The notes: generated from the sequence alone by a model not told the origin. A DNA stretch of 43,698 nucleotides from an uncultured Opitutia bacterium (GCA_903820035.1 CAIJFT010000109.1:1-43698); one strand, 5' to 3'; positions 18,079 through 27,040 are shown, numbered from the stretch's first letter. Numbers and translations: made by a program.

Positions 18079-19074
18079 ATGATCGAGCTTCCCGCCATCG
18101 TCGCAGCGCTTGCCTCGCCCCACGCTACCGGGGGAGTGCTGGTGACGCTCGTTTCCACCGAGGGATCGTCCTACCGCCGACCCGGGGCTAGGCTATTGAT
18201 CGGTCCATCGGGTTACCGAATCGGATCCATCAGCGGCGGTTGTCTTGAAGAGGACGTGCTGGCGCGCTCACGGAAAGTCCAAGCGACCGGCATCGCGGAG
18301 GCTGTGGTCTATGATACGACCTCGGAAAACGACCTGGTCTGGGGGGTGGGCCTCGGCTGCCACGGCGTGGTGCGGGTGTTACTGGAAAAAGTTTCGCCTC
18401 GGGTCGCGTGGGCCCAGGCCCTCGCGGAAAACCTGCGCCGCCGGCGCCCCACCGATCTCACGGTCGTCCACGGCATCGATCCCGTGGAAAAATGGGGCAC
18501 GCGGCTGGCGGCACCGGGGGATTGCACCGACCCCGAGCGGCTGTTCGCCGACCGGATCGAGCCACCGCCCGCCCTCACCATTTTGGGGGCCGGAGACGAC
18601 GCCCAGCCACTCGCGCGGCTCGCCAAGGAACTCGGGTGGCACGTCACCGTCGGCGATCCGCGGGCCGCGCTGGCCACCGCCCAACGCTTTCCCCACGCCG
18701 ACCATATCATCACCGCCCCCGCCGATGAATTGGCCGCGGCGATCAACGTCGACCGCCGCACCCTGGTCGCCGTGATGACGCATCATTACGTGCACGACGT
18801 GCCGTTGCTGCGCGCATTGCTCCCCCAACCGCTCGCCTACCTCGGCCTGCTGGGTCCGCGCAAGCGGGCGGAAAAGATTCTGGGGGATCTCGCCGCCGGT
18901 GGCTTGACCATCACACCTGAAATGCGGGACCGCTTGCACGCCCCGATCGGACTAGACCTCGGAGCCGATGCACCGGAGCAGGTCGCGCTCGCGATGCTCG
19001 CCGAGATGCAAGCGGTGCTGGGTGGGCGGGACGGAAGGCCCTTACGCGAAAGGGAGGGCCCGATCCATGAGTGA
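18079..19074 (+). CDS. XdhC/CoxI family molybdenum hydroxylase maturation protein
   Basis: The 331-residue protein has the XdhC/CoxI N-terminal domain and an XdhC Rossmann C-terminal domain. The first shows TEGSSYRRPGARLL, GSISGGCLEEDV (49-60) with the conserved Cys55, and GVGLGCHGVV (89-98). The second has a nucleotide-binding loop ILGAGDDAQPLARLAKELGW from 168. Such proteins bind, sulfurate or deliver the molybdenum cofactor to xanthine dehydrogenase-type enzymes in the cytoplasm. The gene overlaps the following MocA-like gene by 8 bases, a standard pairing. No xanthine dehydrogenase subunit genes are in the window, so the target enzyme is elsewhere. Confidence 0.9.
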   Translation: MIELPAIVAALASPHATGGVLVTLVSTEGSSYRRPGARLLIGPSGYRIGSISGGCLEEDVLARSRKVQATGIAEAVVYDTTSENDLVWGVGLGCHGVVRVLLEKVSPRVAWAQALAENLRRRRPTDLTVVHGIDPVEKWGTRLAAPGDCTDPERLFADRIEPPPALTILGAGDDAQPLARLAKELGWHVTVGDPRAALATAQRFPHADHIITAPADELAAAINVDRRTLVAVMTHHYVHDVPLLRALLPQPLAYLGLLGPRKRAEKILGDLAAGGLTITPEMRDRLHAPIGLDLGADAPEQVALAMLAEMQAVLGGRDGRPLREREGPIHE

Positions 19075-19711
19075 CGCCGCACCCGCCCGGCCCACGCTGC
19101 GCTGCGGCCTGGTGATTCTGGCCGCCGGCGCCTCGACGCGCATGGGGGCCCCGAAACAGCTGCTGGAAGTCGCCGGTAAATGCCTGCTCGCACGCGCGGT
19201 CGAAGCCGCCCTCGCTTCCCCTGCTTGGCCCGTCGTGGTGGTCCTCGGCGCCAATGCCAGCGCGATCCGACCGGTGCTCGCACCCTATCCGGTCCTGGTG
19301 ACCGAAAATGAGGCCTGGTCCGAGGGCATGGCCGCCTCGATCCGGGCCGGCATTCACACGCTCCAACAATTCTCGCACCACGTGGACGCCGCGCTGCTCG
19401 CGCTGTGCGACCAACCGGCTTTCTGCGCCGATACCATCGACCGACTGCTGATCGCGCAGCGAACGACCGGCCGCACCATTGTCGCCGCCCGCTACGCCGG
19501 CCGCTGCGCCGCGCCCGCGCTTTTCCTGCGCGAACACTTTCCCGCACTCGTCGCACTGACCGGCGAAGCCGGCGCCCGCGCTCTGCTGAATGAGCAACCG
19601 GAACGCGTGGCCTGCGTCGACCTGCCCGAACTCGAACTCGATCTAGATACCCCGAGCGACTTCGCCGCCCTGCGAAAAATCGGTGCGGGGGCCCCCGCAC
19701 CGTCGCCCTGA
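19067..19711 (+). CDS. MocA/MobA-like nucleotidyltransferase
   Basis: The 214-residue protein is a GT-A fold NTP transferase. Its start lies inside the end of xdhC, which indicates coupling. LAAGASTRMGAPKQLL (18-33) is the nucleotide-binding signature, LLALCDQP holds the metal-binding aspartate, and the C-terminal LELDLDTPSDF is typical of the MobA/MocA branch. Paired with XdhC, it is best read as a molybdenum cofactor cytidylyltransferase (MocA-type, forming the MCD cofactor), although a MobA-type guanylyltransferase cannot be excluded. Its last codons form a perfect 22-nt palindrome that may terminate transcription before the convergent purE. Confidence 0.85.
   Translation: MSDAAPARPTLRCGLVILAAGASTRMGAPKQLLEVAGKCLLARAVEAALASPAWPVVVVLGANASAIRPVLAPYPVLVTENEAWSEGMAASIRAGIHTLQQFSHHVDAALLALCDQPAFCADTIDRLLIAQRTTGRTIVAARYAGRCAAPALFLREHFPALVALTGEAGARALLNEQPERVACVDLPELELDLDTPSDFAALRKIGAGAPAPSP
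19681..19702. terminator. Perfect 22-nt GC palindrome at the 3' end of the MocA-like gene
   Basis: Two 11-nt arms (19681-19691 and 19692-19702) are exact reverse complements with no spacer, inside the last codons of the gene. Downstream bases are only mildly T-rich. The palindrome sits between convergent genes and may act on transcripts from either side, but it lacks the U run of a textbook terminator. Confidence 0.45.
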
Positions 19712-19770
19712 TTGTCGGATTGTAGATTGTACTTTCCCTTACTTGCCCCTGCCCGCTCAACCCACCCGCT

Positions 19771-20262
19771 TCACTGTCCCGGCAATTTCGCCTCCGCGAC
19801 CTTCTTGGTCTGCGCGGCGCGGAAATCGTCCAGCGCCTGCTTCGTCTTGGGATCGTTGAGGGCAAGAATCGCGACGGCAAACAAGGCCGCGTTGATGGCC
19901 CCGGGCTTGCCGATCGCAAAAGTCGCCACCGGTATCCCGCCGGGCATCTGCACCATTGAAAGCAGCGAATCGAGGCCCTTGAGGGACGCCGATTCCATCG
20001 GCACGCCGAGCACGGGCAACGGCGTCATCGCCGCCGCAACCCCCGCGAGGTGGGCCGCCCCACCGGCCGCCGCGATGATTACCTGCATGCCGCGCCCCGC
20101 CGCCCCGCGGCAGTAGTCGATCACCAGATCCGGCGTGCGGTGCGCGCTGATCGCGCGTTTATCGTAGGGAATACCGAGTGCATCCAACGTCTGCGCGCAG
20201 TGCTGCATCGTATCCCAGTCCGAAGTGCTGCCCATAATTATACCAACGAGGGGAGTGGCCAT
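19771..20262 (-). CDS. purE: N5-carboxyaminoimidazole ribonucleotide mutase
   Basis: The 163-residue cytoplasmic enzyme of purine synthesis converts N5-CAIR to CAIR. GSTSDW (11-16) binds the phosphate and carries the conserved Asp16. SAHRTP (39-44) contains the catalytic His42, and [10 protein letters not shown] (65-74) and GVPMES complete the active site. Length and motifs match class I PurE. The usual partner purK is not visible in the window. The C terminus is slightly extended ([11 protein letters not shown]). It faces the MocA-like gene convergently. Confidence 0.95.
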   Translation of the reverse strand: MATPLVGIIMGSTSDWDTMQHCAQTLDALGIPYDKRAISAHRTPDLVIDYCRGAAGRGMQVIIAAAGGAAHLAGVAAAMTPLPVLGVPMESASLKGLDSLLSMVQMPGGIPVATFAIGKPGAINAALFAVAILALNDPKTKQALDDFRAAQTKKVAEAKLPGQ

Positions 20263-20385
20263 GGCCCGAATCCAAGCGGGAACGGAATTCGTCTGTCAGC
20301 TCCGAAATCGAACGCGCAGCCAGATGCTTGGCCCCGATTTCAGCCGCTCCCTTCCGTCCAGCCTAAGCCCTGAACTCCCGGTCGG

Positions 20386-22167
20386 TCATAGCAACGACTG
20401 CCCCTTCGGCACCACGACCACCGTGGTACCGGCGATCTTGTCGTGCCACGACTGTTTCTCATCGTCGAAGGCGACCCAGATGAAGCCGAAGCCCGCGGGG
20501 AACATCGAGAGGAAGCACCCGAGCGCACGCACGATCGCGGTGGGCCAGTCGATCTCCCGCTGATCCAGCCGCACGACCCGCAGGCCGCAAACGATGCCGC
20601 CGATGGTGGTGCCCTTGTGCTTCCACATCACCGCCCCGTAAATCGCGAGCGCCAGCACTACCCCGCCGGGCCCGTGGTTAAACTGGAGGAAACGGGGCAG
20701 GAGGCCCGAGGTGAAACCCACGATCATACCGATCAACACGCCGTCGATCGCCAGCGCCGCGAGCCGCAGGAAGAAACCCGCCCGCGGCAACACGGCGGCG
20801 GAGAGTTCCGGCGCCCGGTTCGGAGTCACCGGCAGCGGAGGCGGAATAGGAGCCGCCGAAGAAACTGGCGGCGCCGGCACGGCCGAGGCCGCTTCGACCA
20901 GAGGCGGCCGTGCGACCCTTCCCGCGTCCACGGGAGTCAAGCCCAGCGCCGCCACCAACGGAGTCGCAGGCGCCGCGATGGGAGGAGGTGCGACCGGATT
21001 CGGTGGCGGTACCGCAGCAGACGGCTTCAGCCGCGGCGCGCGCTTCATCGCCAGCGCGACCGTGTACACGACCACCCCAAATCCGATCCAACTGAGCAAT
21101 TTGTAGAGCAGGAACGAGCCCCACACCGTGTAGAGCAGCATGACCAAGAGCCCGCCGAAGAGCACCGCGAAGAACGGATGCGACGGAACCGCTCCGCCCC
21201 ACGGTCGCGTCAAGCGGCGCCCCACCCACGCGATCATCACCGCCTTCCCGAACACGGCCCCAACGCAAAGCGCGGCCGCCAAGAACGGGAGCAGCACCAC
21301 CCCGACGACGGTCAAGGCGAGCAGGACAAACGCAACGGGCGAGAGCAGCACCGCGAACACCGACGCCAAAATTGATCCACCGGGGCGCGTATCCAACGTT
21401 ATCGTACACTTATCCAGCGCGCGCGGAAACAGCAGCGCGAGCAGAAGGTAGAAACCGAGAAACGCACCGGCCACGAGCCACGACCAACCCAGATCCGGCG
21501 CGAAAGCGAGCAGGCGACCCTTCAGGGCGCATTCCTTCAACCAGGCGATGAGCCACTCGCTGCTCCCCAGCGCGCCAAACACCCCCACGTTGACTTCGTT
21601 GCCGCGCACGACCGCGCCAGGCTGCTTCGTGAGCCGCCCACCGACGACAACCAGGTCGCCGTTCACCACCGCCTTGGGTCCGAGCACCACATCCCCCAAC
21701 ACGGAGACCACTTCGCCGCCGACGCTGCCGTTGACGGTCACACCGCCAAGCACGCTCACCGCATCGGCCGCGACGGCGCCGTCGACCTCCAGCCGACCGA
21801 GCACCGCCACCGCGGCGCTGCCCACCTTGCCTTCCGGGCCGACTCGGGTGTCACCCCCGACCGCGACGGCATCCGCGCGGACATTGCCGTCCACCCTGGC
21901 GGACCCGAAAATCGAGACGACCTCGTGAACTTCGGATCCAGCCGCGACGGTGTGATCCCCGAAAGGAAAAGCCCCGCTCTGGGCCTGGTGCGTCCGACCC
22001 TCGCTTCGGCGCGCGGGGGCGGGGGATTTCTCCCCGGCGGAAACCGAATCCGACGGCATAACGACGGCCGGCGGCGGCGCCACCTCTTGGGCGAAGACTA
22101 CGAGTGCCGGGACGAAAAACAGCGTCAGGACGGCCCGAACGAAGAGAGGACGACAAGGTGATTTCAT
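20386..22167 (-). CDS. Bactofilin-like, multi-TM and RDD domain fusion protein
   Basis: The 593-residue protein joins three modules. After a signal peptide or first TM (1-26) comes a Gly/Val-rich repeat region (about 75-195) of VSVLGGVTVNGSVGGEVV type, matching polymer-forming/bactofilin beta-helix repeats. Next is a membrane block (about 228-372) with four or more helices. A proline/alanine-rich linker (about 380-455) leads to an RDD domain (463-590) with RAGFFLRLAALAIDG, the family aspartate at 475 and the closing DDEKQSWHDKIAGT (568-581). RDD domains are membrane modules of mostly unknown function. The gene is the last of three with an ECF sigma factor and a two-TM protein (29-nt gap), so it may act in envelope sensing or be regulated with them. 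The repeat region probably lies in the periplasm. Confidence 0.8.
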   Translation of the reverse strand: MKSPCRPLFVRAVLTLFFVPALVVFAQEVAPPPAVVMPSDSVSAGEKSPAPARRSEGRTHQAQSGAFPFGDHTVAAGSEVHEVVSIFGSARVDGNVRADAVAVGGDTRVGPEGKVGSAAVAVLGRLEVDGAVAADAVSVLGGVTVNGSVGGEVVSVLGDVVLGPKAVVNGDLVVVGGRLTKQPGAVVRGNEVNVGVFGALGSSEWLIAWLKECALKGRLLAFAPDLGWSWLVAGAFLGFYLLLALLFPRALDKCTITLDTRPGGSILASVFAVLLSPVAFVLLALTVVGVVLLPFLAAALCVGAVFGKAVMIAWVGRRLTRPWGGAVPSHPFFAVLFGGLLVMLLYTVWGSFLLYKLLSWIGFGVVVYTVALAMKRAPRLKPSAAVPPPNPVAPPPIAAPATPLVAALGLTPVDAGRVARPPLVEAASAVPAPPVSSAAPIPPPLPVTPNRAPELSAAVLPRAGFFLRLAALAIDGVLIGMIVGFTSGLLPRFLQFNHGPGGVVLALAIYGAVMWKHKGTTIGGIVCGLRVVRLDQREIDWPTAIVRALGCFLSMFPAGFGFIWVAFDDEKQSWHDKIAGTTVVVVPKGQSLL

Positions 22168-22196
22168 GGCGAAGGTGCGCGCGACCGCGCGGATAC

Positions 22197-22673
22197 TCAG
22201 GAATTGTTGGGGGCGTGCAGCGCCTTGAAGGCGGCGGCACCGAGACCGAAGAAGGCCGCATACATGGCGGCGATGAAGGCGAGGCCGCCGTAGAGCCAGA
22301 GCGGCGGAATGTTGCGCAGCATGATTTCACCGAAGCTGCGGATCGCGTGGTAGACGGAGGCGGCGTTGTCGAACCAGGTGAATTCCTGCGCAAACATCGA
22401 ACGAAGCGGCAGGGCCTCGAGCCCGGCGCCGCCCCAGATGCCGGCAATCACCACCATGGCGGCGAGACCGACGGAAAGCAGGAGGAACATGAGACGCGCC
22501 GGCAGCGGCCAATGAACGAAACTCTTGCGCCACCAAGGCAGGGCCTCGAGCCGGGCCAACTCGGCCAGCACCCGCGATTCGAGCGAGCGCGGCGCGCGGC
22601 GCGCCGGGAGTTCCCGCAGGGTCCGGTCAATCGTGCGCGCCAGGCGTTGTTCGTTTTCAGGCGAGGGAGTCAT
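22197..22673 (-). CDS. Two-TM protein, putative anti-sigma factor
   Basis: The 158-residue protein has a charged cytoplasmic N-terminal part (1-57, many Arg/Glu), a transmembrane helix (about 60-83), a periplasmic stretch with many aromatics (about 84-120) and a second helix (about 123-150). No named domain was recognised. It begins 6 bases after the ECF sigma gene, the usual place for an anti-sigma factor, and its soluble N terminus plus membrane anchor fit that role. No zinc-binding HxxxCxxC motif of the ZAS type is present, so if it binds the sigma factor it belongs to another class. Confidence 0.6.
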   Translation of the reverse strand: MTPSPENEQRLARTIDRTLRELPARRAPRSLESRVLAELARLEALPWWRKSFVHWPLPARLMFLLLSVGLAAMVVIAGIWGGAGLEALPLRSMFAQEFTWFDNAASVYHAIRSFGEIMLRNIPPLWLYGGLAFIAAMYAAFFGLGAAAFKALHAPNNS

Positions 22674-22679
22674 GGGCGT

Positions 22680-23255
22680 TTAAAACGTTATCCTTTCGCG
22701 GGCGGCGGCGCTCCGGGTCAGGATCTTGGCGAAGGCCGTGCGGGCCCGGAGGATGTCCGTCTTCACCTTGGCGAGGGAGACGTTGAGCCGCTTCGCGATC
22801 TCATCGTAGGGCATGTCCTCGAAATGAAAGAGCACCAGCGGCACGCGGTGGTGTTCGGGTAACTGGGCGAGGGCTTGATCGATGATTGCCCGGCGGTCCT
22901 CGGCATCGACCGCGGTGAAAAAGGTATCGGGCGCGGCGAACTCCAACTCGGGGGCGTCGGCGGGGTCGTTCTCCCGTTTGAATTCGGAGAAGAAACGCCA
23001 GCGCTTGCGGTAGCGGGACAGGTGGTTGAGCGACAGGTTGGTCGCGACCGTCTTGAGCCAGCCGCCGGCGGTCGGGCTCGCCGCCAAGTGGCTGTAATTC
23101 TGGTAAGCCTTCAGGAAGACCTCCTGCGCAATATCCTCGGCCTGCGTGTCGTTGCCCGTAAGCCGCGCGGCGGTCGAAAAAACCATGTCCTGATAGTTGC
23201 GCATGAAGGCGGTGAAGTCGGTCGCCGGCGTTAAACCGGCTGCAGCAGTAGGCAC
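22680..23255 (-). CDS. ECF-type RNA polymerase sigma factor
   Basis: The protein of about 191 residues has region 2 at 19-85 (DMVFSTAARLTGNDTQAEDI, then AGGWLKTVATNLSLNHLSRYRKR) and region 4 at 122-172, with the helix-turn-helix YDEIAKRLNVSLAKVKTDI. It directs RNA polymerase to a dedicated promoter set. The GTG at 23255 is preferred because region 2 follows closely. An ATG at 23366 would add 37 Gly/Pro-rich residues. The linker between regions 2 and 4 is longer than usual and acidic. It heads a tight operon with the two-TM protein and the bactofilin/RDD fusion. The activating stimulus is unknown, and the fusion protein is a candidate envelope sensor or effector. Confidence 0.87.
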   Translation of the reverse strand: MPTAAAGLTPATDFTAFMRNYQDMVFSTAARLTGNDTQAEDIAQEVFLKAYQNYSHLAASPTAGGWLKTVATNLSLNHLSRYRKRWRFFSEFKRENDPADAPELEFAAPDTFFTAVDAEDRRAIIDQALAQLPEHHRVPLVLFHFEDMPYDEIAKRLNVSLAKVKTDILRARTAFAKILTRSAAARERITF

Positions 23256-23600
23256 GGGAGTTTCATCTTTCCCCGGTAGAACCCCGCGCGCGGACGGAAA
23301 GTTGCACCAATCTTCCGGCCGCGGCCCGCCTCCCCCCGACCCCGGATTGTCGTGCGTGCCCGCCATGCGTCGCGGACGTTCAATCCTTACCGCCGGGCCA
23401 AGGCAAGTGCCGCGCCGGCCTGCCGGTGAGAGGGGGACCGCGCCTTGAGAAATATCGCAGCCGCGTTGGCGCGTAACGACGACGTGGTCCGCATGCGTAA
23501 CCACGTTTTCGCCTCCGGCTCAAACGCGGCGACCGAAATCGTGGATCGGTTCTAGCCCCGGACCGATGCGGCATAACGCCACTCCCACCGCCACGGCCCC
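23256..23600. other. 345-nt gap upstream of the sigma factor operon
   Basis: It holds one copy of the 72-nt hairpin-plus-tail repeat (23484-23555) close to the stop of the downstream-facing secreted-protein gene. The remaining 230 bases, some of which may be coding if the sigma gene starts at 23366, should contain its promoter. No clear promoter hexamers were identified. Confidence 0.5.
23475..23555. repeat. 72-nt hairpin-plus-tail repeat, copy 1
   Basis: The segment 23484-23555 aligns without gaps to 40186-40257. It begins with a stem ACGTGGT/ACCACGT and continues with the conserved tail GGCTCAAACGCGGC, GAAATC and TGGA, ending in TAG. Several flanking bases to 23475 are also shared. It lies 46 bases beyond the stop codon of the minus-strand gene at 23601. 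Confidence 0.7.
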
Positions 23601-24446
23601 TCAGAAATCGATGGCCTTAAGCGTCCCGATCTGGACATCGAACCGCTCGTCGTAGGGTTTCACGTGCTTCAGCTCGGTCCGGTGCAACGCCATGGCGCCG
23701 CCGATACTCACAAAAAAAACCGAAGCGGACGCATCGCCGTTCAACGCCACCAGCGCCGGCGGGTGCTTCGGGTCGACCTGCGCAAAGTCGAGTGCGCCTT
23801 CGCCGGACTTCACCTTCACGATCAATTTCGAGCGAAAAGACTCCCGCAGTTTCACCGCGATGTTCTCCAGCACCCAGCCATCCTTCCTCACTCGGGCCAA
23901 GACCTGGAATTTCTCCGGCGGGAACCGCTCGTTGCCAAACTTCAACAGCGCGAGGTCGAAAAGCAGATGGGTGGCCGATTCCGCCGCCACCGAGCTGCGC
24001 GGTAAATCGAGCGCCTCGCCGAGGGTCGGCCGGCGCCGGTTTTTCGGGTCGGACGAGACGGGCCGCGCGAAATCCGGCGGAGCCTGCCGCTCGCCCATCT
24101 CGCGGTATTTCCTCAGATCTCGCTCCGACGGCGCCTTCCCGTTCACCGAGAGTGGCGTCCATTGCTCCGGATACGGCTTGGACGGATCGAAGCGCAGCAG
24201 GAGATCCGACTTCAGCTTGCCCTTCTCGTCGCGCATCACCCGGCGCTCGGTATAGGCCCAGCGTTGGTAATCGTCCGCCACCTTGTGCAACAGCGCGTTG
24301 AGCTGGGCCAACTCCTCGGCCGTCGCCGCGCGGGGGTTCATCGCCGCGCGCAACTCCGCCTTCGCGTCGGGCGCCGCCTCCTGCGCCCGACCGGGCAGAG
24401 CGGCGGCGAACAGCGCGAAGAAAATGGGGAAAAAGGCGAAGCGCAT
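23601..24446 (-). CDS. Secreted protein of unknown function
   Basis: The 281-residue protein starts at the ATG at 24446, which begins a signal peptide (MRFAFFPIFFALFAAALPGRAQ). The mature protein is charged and mixed alpha/beta. An N-terminal helical part (about 35-75) precedes WAYTERRVMRDEKGKLKSDL and LRFDPSKPYPEQWTPLSVNG. A C-terminal half contains several beta-strand-like segments (FQVLARV, LIVKVKSGEG). No known domain was recognised and no catalytic motif stands out. It is transcribed alone. The pckG gene lies upstream and the 72-nt repeat downstream. The overall look is of an envelope protein with a folded barrel or lipocalin-like half, but that is speculation. Confidence 0.75.
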   Translation of the reverse strand: MRFAFFPIFFALFAAALPGRAQEAAPDAKAELRAAMNPRAATAEELAQLNALLHKVADDYQRWAYTERRVMRDEKGKLKSDLLLRFDPSKPYPEQWTPLSVNGKAPSERDLRKYREMGERQAPPDFARPVSSDPKNRRRPTLGEALDLPRSSVAAESATHLLFDLALLKFGNERFPPEKFQVLARVRKDGWVLENIAVKLRESFRSKLIVKVKSGEGALDFAQVDPKHPPALVALNGDASASVFFVSIGGAMALHRTELKHVKPYDERFDVQIGTLKAIDF

Positions 24447-24570
24447 CGGTCGAAAAGAGATCACGTAATGTCGCCCCGACCGCGGTAACCGCAAGCCCTT
24501 CCCAAGGATTGGCCGGCTCACACCCTGCTCCACCCGAAATCGCCCGCCCGCCACGCGCATCCGAGTGTAA

Positions 24571-24627
24571 ACAGGAAGGCCGGGAAGCGCGGTGCGATTT
24601 CATTCCGCTCCTTCCCGTATTTCCTGT
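24571..24627 (-). terminator. Long interrupted hairpin downstream of pckG
   Basis: The arm ACAGGAA (24571-24577) pairs with TTCCTGT (24621-24627). After a 3x3 internal loop, CGGGAAG (24581-24587) pairs with CTTCCCG (24611-24617), and GCGG/CCGC extends the stem. It begins 57 bases past the pckG stop on the minus strand. There is no U run, so it may protect the transcript end rather than terminate it. Confidence 0.5.
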
Positions 24628-24683
24628 CCCACGGGCCTTTGTCTTGGTCCCGGCTCAATCAAGCCCCTCGAAGACGAAGTCGT

Positions 24684-26510
24684 CTACATCCGGCAGATCA
24701 GGAGCTCGCGCTCGTAGACCATTTCCTTCGGCAGGCGGTCGTGGAGATCAAGGAAGAGTTCTTCGTGACCGATGACCTCGGCGCGCCACACCGCGCGGTC
24801 AAAATGTTGCAGCTCCTCAAACTTCTCCGGTGAAAACGCGAGGCCGGTCCAGTCGATATCCTGGTAGTGCGGCATCCAGCCGATCGGCGTTTCCCGGGCG
24901 AGGGCGCGGCCGCGGGCCCGGTCGACGATCCACTTCAGCACGCGCATATTTTCACCGAATCCCGGCCAAAGGAATTTGCCGTTCGCATCCTTGCGGAACC
25001 AGTTCACGTGGAAAACGCGCGGCGTCTCGCTGAGGTGCTTCTGCATGCCGATCCAGTGGCGGAAGTAGTCGCCCATGTGATACCCGCAGAACGGCAGCAT
25101 GGCCATCGGGTCGCGGCGGACCTTGCCGATCGTGCCAGCGGCGGCGGCGGTCATCTCGGAGCCCATCGTCGCACCCATGTAGACGCCCGTGCTCCAGTTG
25201 AACGCCTGGTAGACCAACGGCATCGTGGTCGCACGGCGCCCGCCGAAGATGATCGCGCTGATCGGCACGCCCTCCGGCTTCTCCCAGGCGGGATCGATGG
25301 TGGGACACTGCGACGCCGGCGCGGTGAAGCGCGCGTTGGCGTGCGCCGCCTTCGCCCCCGTCGCCTTGGCGATCTCGGGCGTCCACGGCTTACCCTGCCA
25401 GTCGGTCAACGCGGCCGGGGGGGCGTCGGTCATGCCCTCCCACCACACTCCGCCCTCGGGGGTAAGCGCGACGTTGGTGAAGATGGTGTTCTTCGCCAGG
25501 GAAGCCATGGCGTTCGGGTTCGTCGTGGGGGAGGTACCCGGCGCGACGCCGAAGAAACCGGCCTCGGGGTTGATCGCGTGCAGCCGGCCATGGACGTCGG
25601 GCTTGATCCACGCGATGTCATCGCCGACGGTCCAGATTTTCCAACCCTGCTTCCGGAAGGGCACGGGCGGAATCATCATCGCGAAGTTCGTCTTGCCGCA
25701 GGCACTGGGGAACGCCGCCGCAACATAGGTCTTCTCACCCTTCGGATCCTCGACGCCGAGGATGAGCATGTGCTCGGCCATCCAGCCCTCGTCGCGCGCC
25801 ATGTTCGATGCGATGCGGAGGGCGAAACATTTCTTCCCGAGGAGCGCGTTGCCGCCGTAGCCGGAGCCGTAACTCCAGATTTCCCGGGACTCGGGGAAGT
25901 GGACAATGTATTTGTCCTGGTTACACGGCCACGGCACGTCCGGCTGGCCCTTGGCCAGCGGCGCGCCGACCGAGTGCATGCAGGGCACCACGCGTTTCTC
26001 GGCCTTGTCGATCTCCGCGAACACCGGCAGCCCGATGCGCGCCATGATCCGCATGTTCACCACGACGTAGGGAGAATCGGTGAGTTGCACGCCGATCTGG
26101 GCCATCGGCGAGCCGATCGGGCCCATGCTGAACGGCAACACGTACATCGTGCGGCCGGCCATGCAGCCGTGGAAAAGGCTGCGCAGCTTTTTCCGCATCT
26201 CAAAGGGATTGACCCAGTTGTTCGTGGGACCGGCCGCCTGCTTGGAGTGCGCGCAGATGAAAGTGCGATCCTCGACGCGGGCGACGTCGCTGGCGTCGCT
26301 GCGCGCATAGTAGCAGCCGGGCCAAAGCTTTTCATTCAGCTTGGTAAAGGTGCCGCTTTCGACCATCTGCGCGCACAACGCGTCGTACTCCGCCTGCGAC
26401 CCGTCGACCCAGTGGATCGACTCCGGGCGGCAGAGATCGGACATCTTCTCGACCCAACGGAGCAGATGCTTGTTCGACGCGAGCGGCGCGGCCGGATTGC
26501 GTTTTTTCAT
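24684..26510 (-). CDS. pckG: Phosphoenolpyruvate carboxykinase (GTP)
   Basis: The 608-residue cytoplasmic enzyme converts oxaloacetate and GTP to phosphoenolpyruvate, CO2 and GDP in gluconeogenesis. The P-loop is [14 protein letters not shown] (265-278), with the characteristic active-site Cys271. The kinase-2 aspartates are in GDDIAWIK (296-303), and [14 protein letters not shown] follows. The length is normal for the GTP-dependent family and unlike the ATP-dependent PckA. The start at 26510 gives a typical N terminus; no Shine-Dalgarno is evident. Together with DctA and OppA-like uptake nearby, it fits growth on organic acids or amino acids, but these genes are not in one operon. Confidence 0.96.
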   Translation of the reverse strand: MKKRNPAAPLASNKHLLRWVEKMSDLCRPESIHWVDGSQAEYDALCAQMVESGTFTKLNEKLWPGCYYARSDASDVARVEDRTFICAHSKQAAGPTNNWVNPFEMRKKLRSLFHGCMAGRTMYVLPFSMGPIGSPMAQIGVQLTDSPYVVVNMRIMARIGLPVFAEIDKAEKRVVPCMHSVGAPLAKGQPDVPWPCNQDKYIVHFPESREIWSYGSGYGGNALLGKKCFALRIASNMARDEGWMAEHMLILGVEDPKGEKTYVAAAFPSACGKTNFAMMIPPVPFRKQGWKIWTVGDDIAWIKPDVHGRLHAINPEAGFFGVAPGTSPTTNPNAMASLAKNTIFTNVALTPEGGVWWEGMTDAPPAALTDWQGKPWTPEIAKATGAKAAHANARFTAPASQCPTIDPAWEKPEGVPISAIIFGGRRATTMPLVYQAFNWSTGVYMGATMGSEMTAAAAGTIGKVRRDPMAMLPFCGYHMGDYFRHWIGMQKHLSETPRVFHVNWFRKDANGKFLWPGFGENMRVLKWIVDRARGRALARETPIGWMPHYQDIDWTGLAFSPEKFEELQHFDRAVWRAEVIGHEELFLDLHDRLPKEMVYERELLICRM

Positions 26511-26629
26511 ACAGGGCGAACGCTAGGCGTCACGCCGGCTGAGTAAACGGGAAAGCCCGGTCATCGGCGCGGAAGAAGCCGGCTGGGCCGGCGGATTAGG
26601 GAGTCGCGTCGCCCCGTAATACCTTCACG

Positions 26630-26806
26630 GTGACGCGCGTGAACCGACTCTGCATTTTTACCGGCACCCTGATCGGAAGCTACGCCGGCTGGGGATTGGG
26701 CGAGTGGCTGGGCTTCGGCTTCATCTGGTCCTTTGTCCTCAGCGGCGTGGGCAGCCTCGCGGGGGTCTACGCGGGCTGGAAGGTGGCGCGGAAGCTGGAA
26801 GAGTGA
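26630..26806 (+). CDS. Small membrane protein (58 residues), unknown
   Basis: The frame encodes 58 residues with two hydrophobic segments: TGTLIGSYAGWGLGEWLGFG (about 11-30) and IWSFVLSGVGSLAGVYAGW (about 32-50). A basic tail, KVARKLEE, follows. Third positions are overwhelmingly G/C. The start is a GTG at 26630 or 26639; an in-frame stop lies shortly upstream. It is divergent from pckG. Glycine-rich paired helices joined by a tight turn are typical of small membrane proteins that associate with other membrane proteins. No family name can be assigned. Confidence 0.65.
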   Translation: MTRVNRLCIFTGTLIGSYAGWGLGEWLGFGFIWSFVLSGVGSLAGVYAGWKVARKLEE

Positions 26807-26861
26807 CGCGTAGGGCGCTGGTAGCCCTGCGCGTGAAGGCCCGTGAACGCGGGGCGGGCGG

Positions 26862-26933
26862 GGCCCGATGCACCCATCGAGCCTTGTCCGAAGGAGGTAC
26901 GCAGACCAAGCGACCCGATGAGGACATCGGTCC
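26862..26933. repeat. Composite double-hairpin repeat, copy B
   Basis: Hairpin 1 (26862-26883) has arms GGCCCGATG and CATCGAGCC around a 4-nt loop. Hairpin 2 (26912-26933) has arms ACCCGATG and CATCGGT. The two start 50 bases apart. The spacer GAGGTACGCAGACCAAGCG resembles that of the copy at 36.1 kb. It lies between a plus-strand small gene and a minus-strand receptor gene, both ending here. Confidence 0.75.
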
Positions 26934-27012
26934 AGCTTCGGCGGAATCCCGCGGCGCACGCCCCGGGCTACAAGATCCGCGGGCTCGGACGCGCCGCGGA
27001 AAATTCAGGCAT

Positions 27013-27040
27013 AAAAAAGGCGGGCCGGTTTCGGCCCGCC
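27013..27040 (-). terminator. Intrinsic terminator of TonB receptor 4
   Basis: The arms 27019-27027 and 27032-27040 form a perfect 9-bp GC stem with loop GTTT. The minus-strand transcript runs on into six U residues (complement of 27013-27018). It lies 44 bases beyond the receptor stop. Confidence 0.9.
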
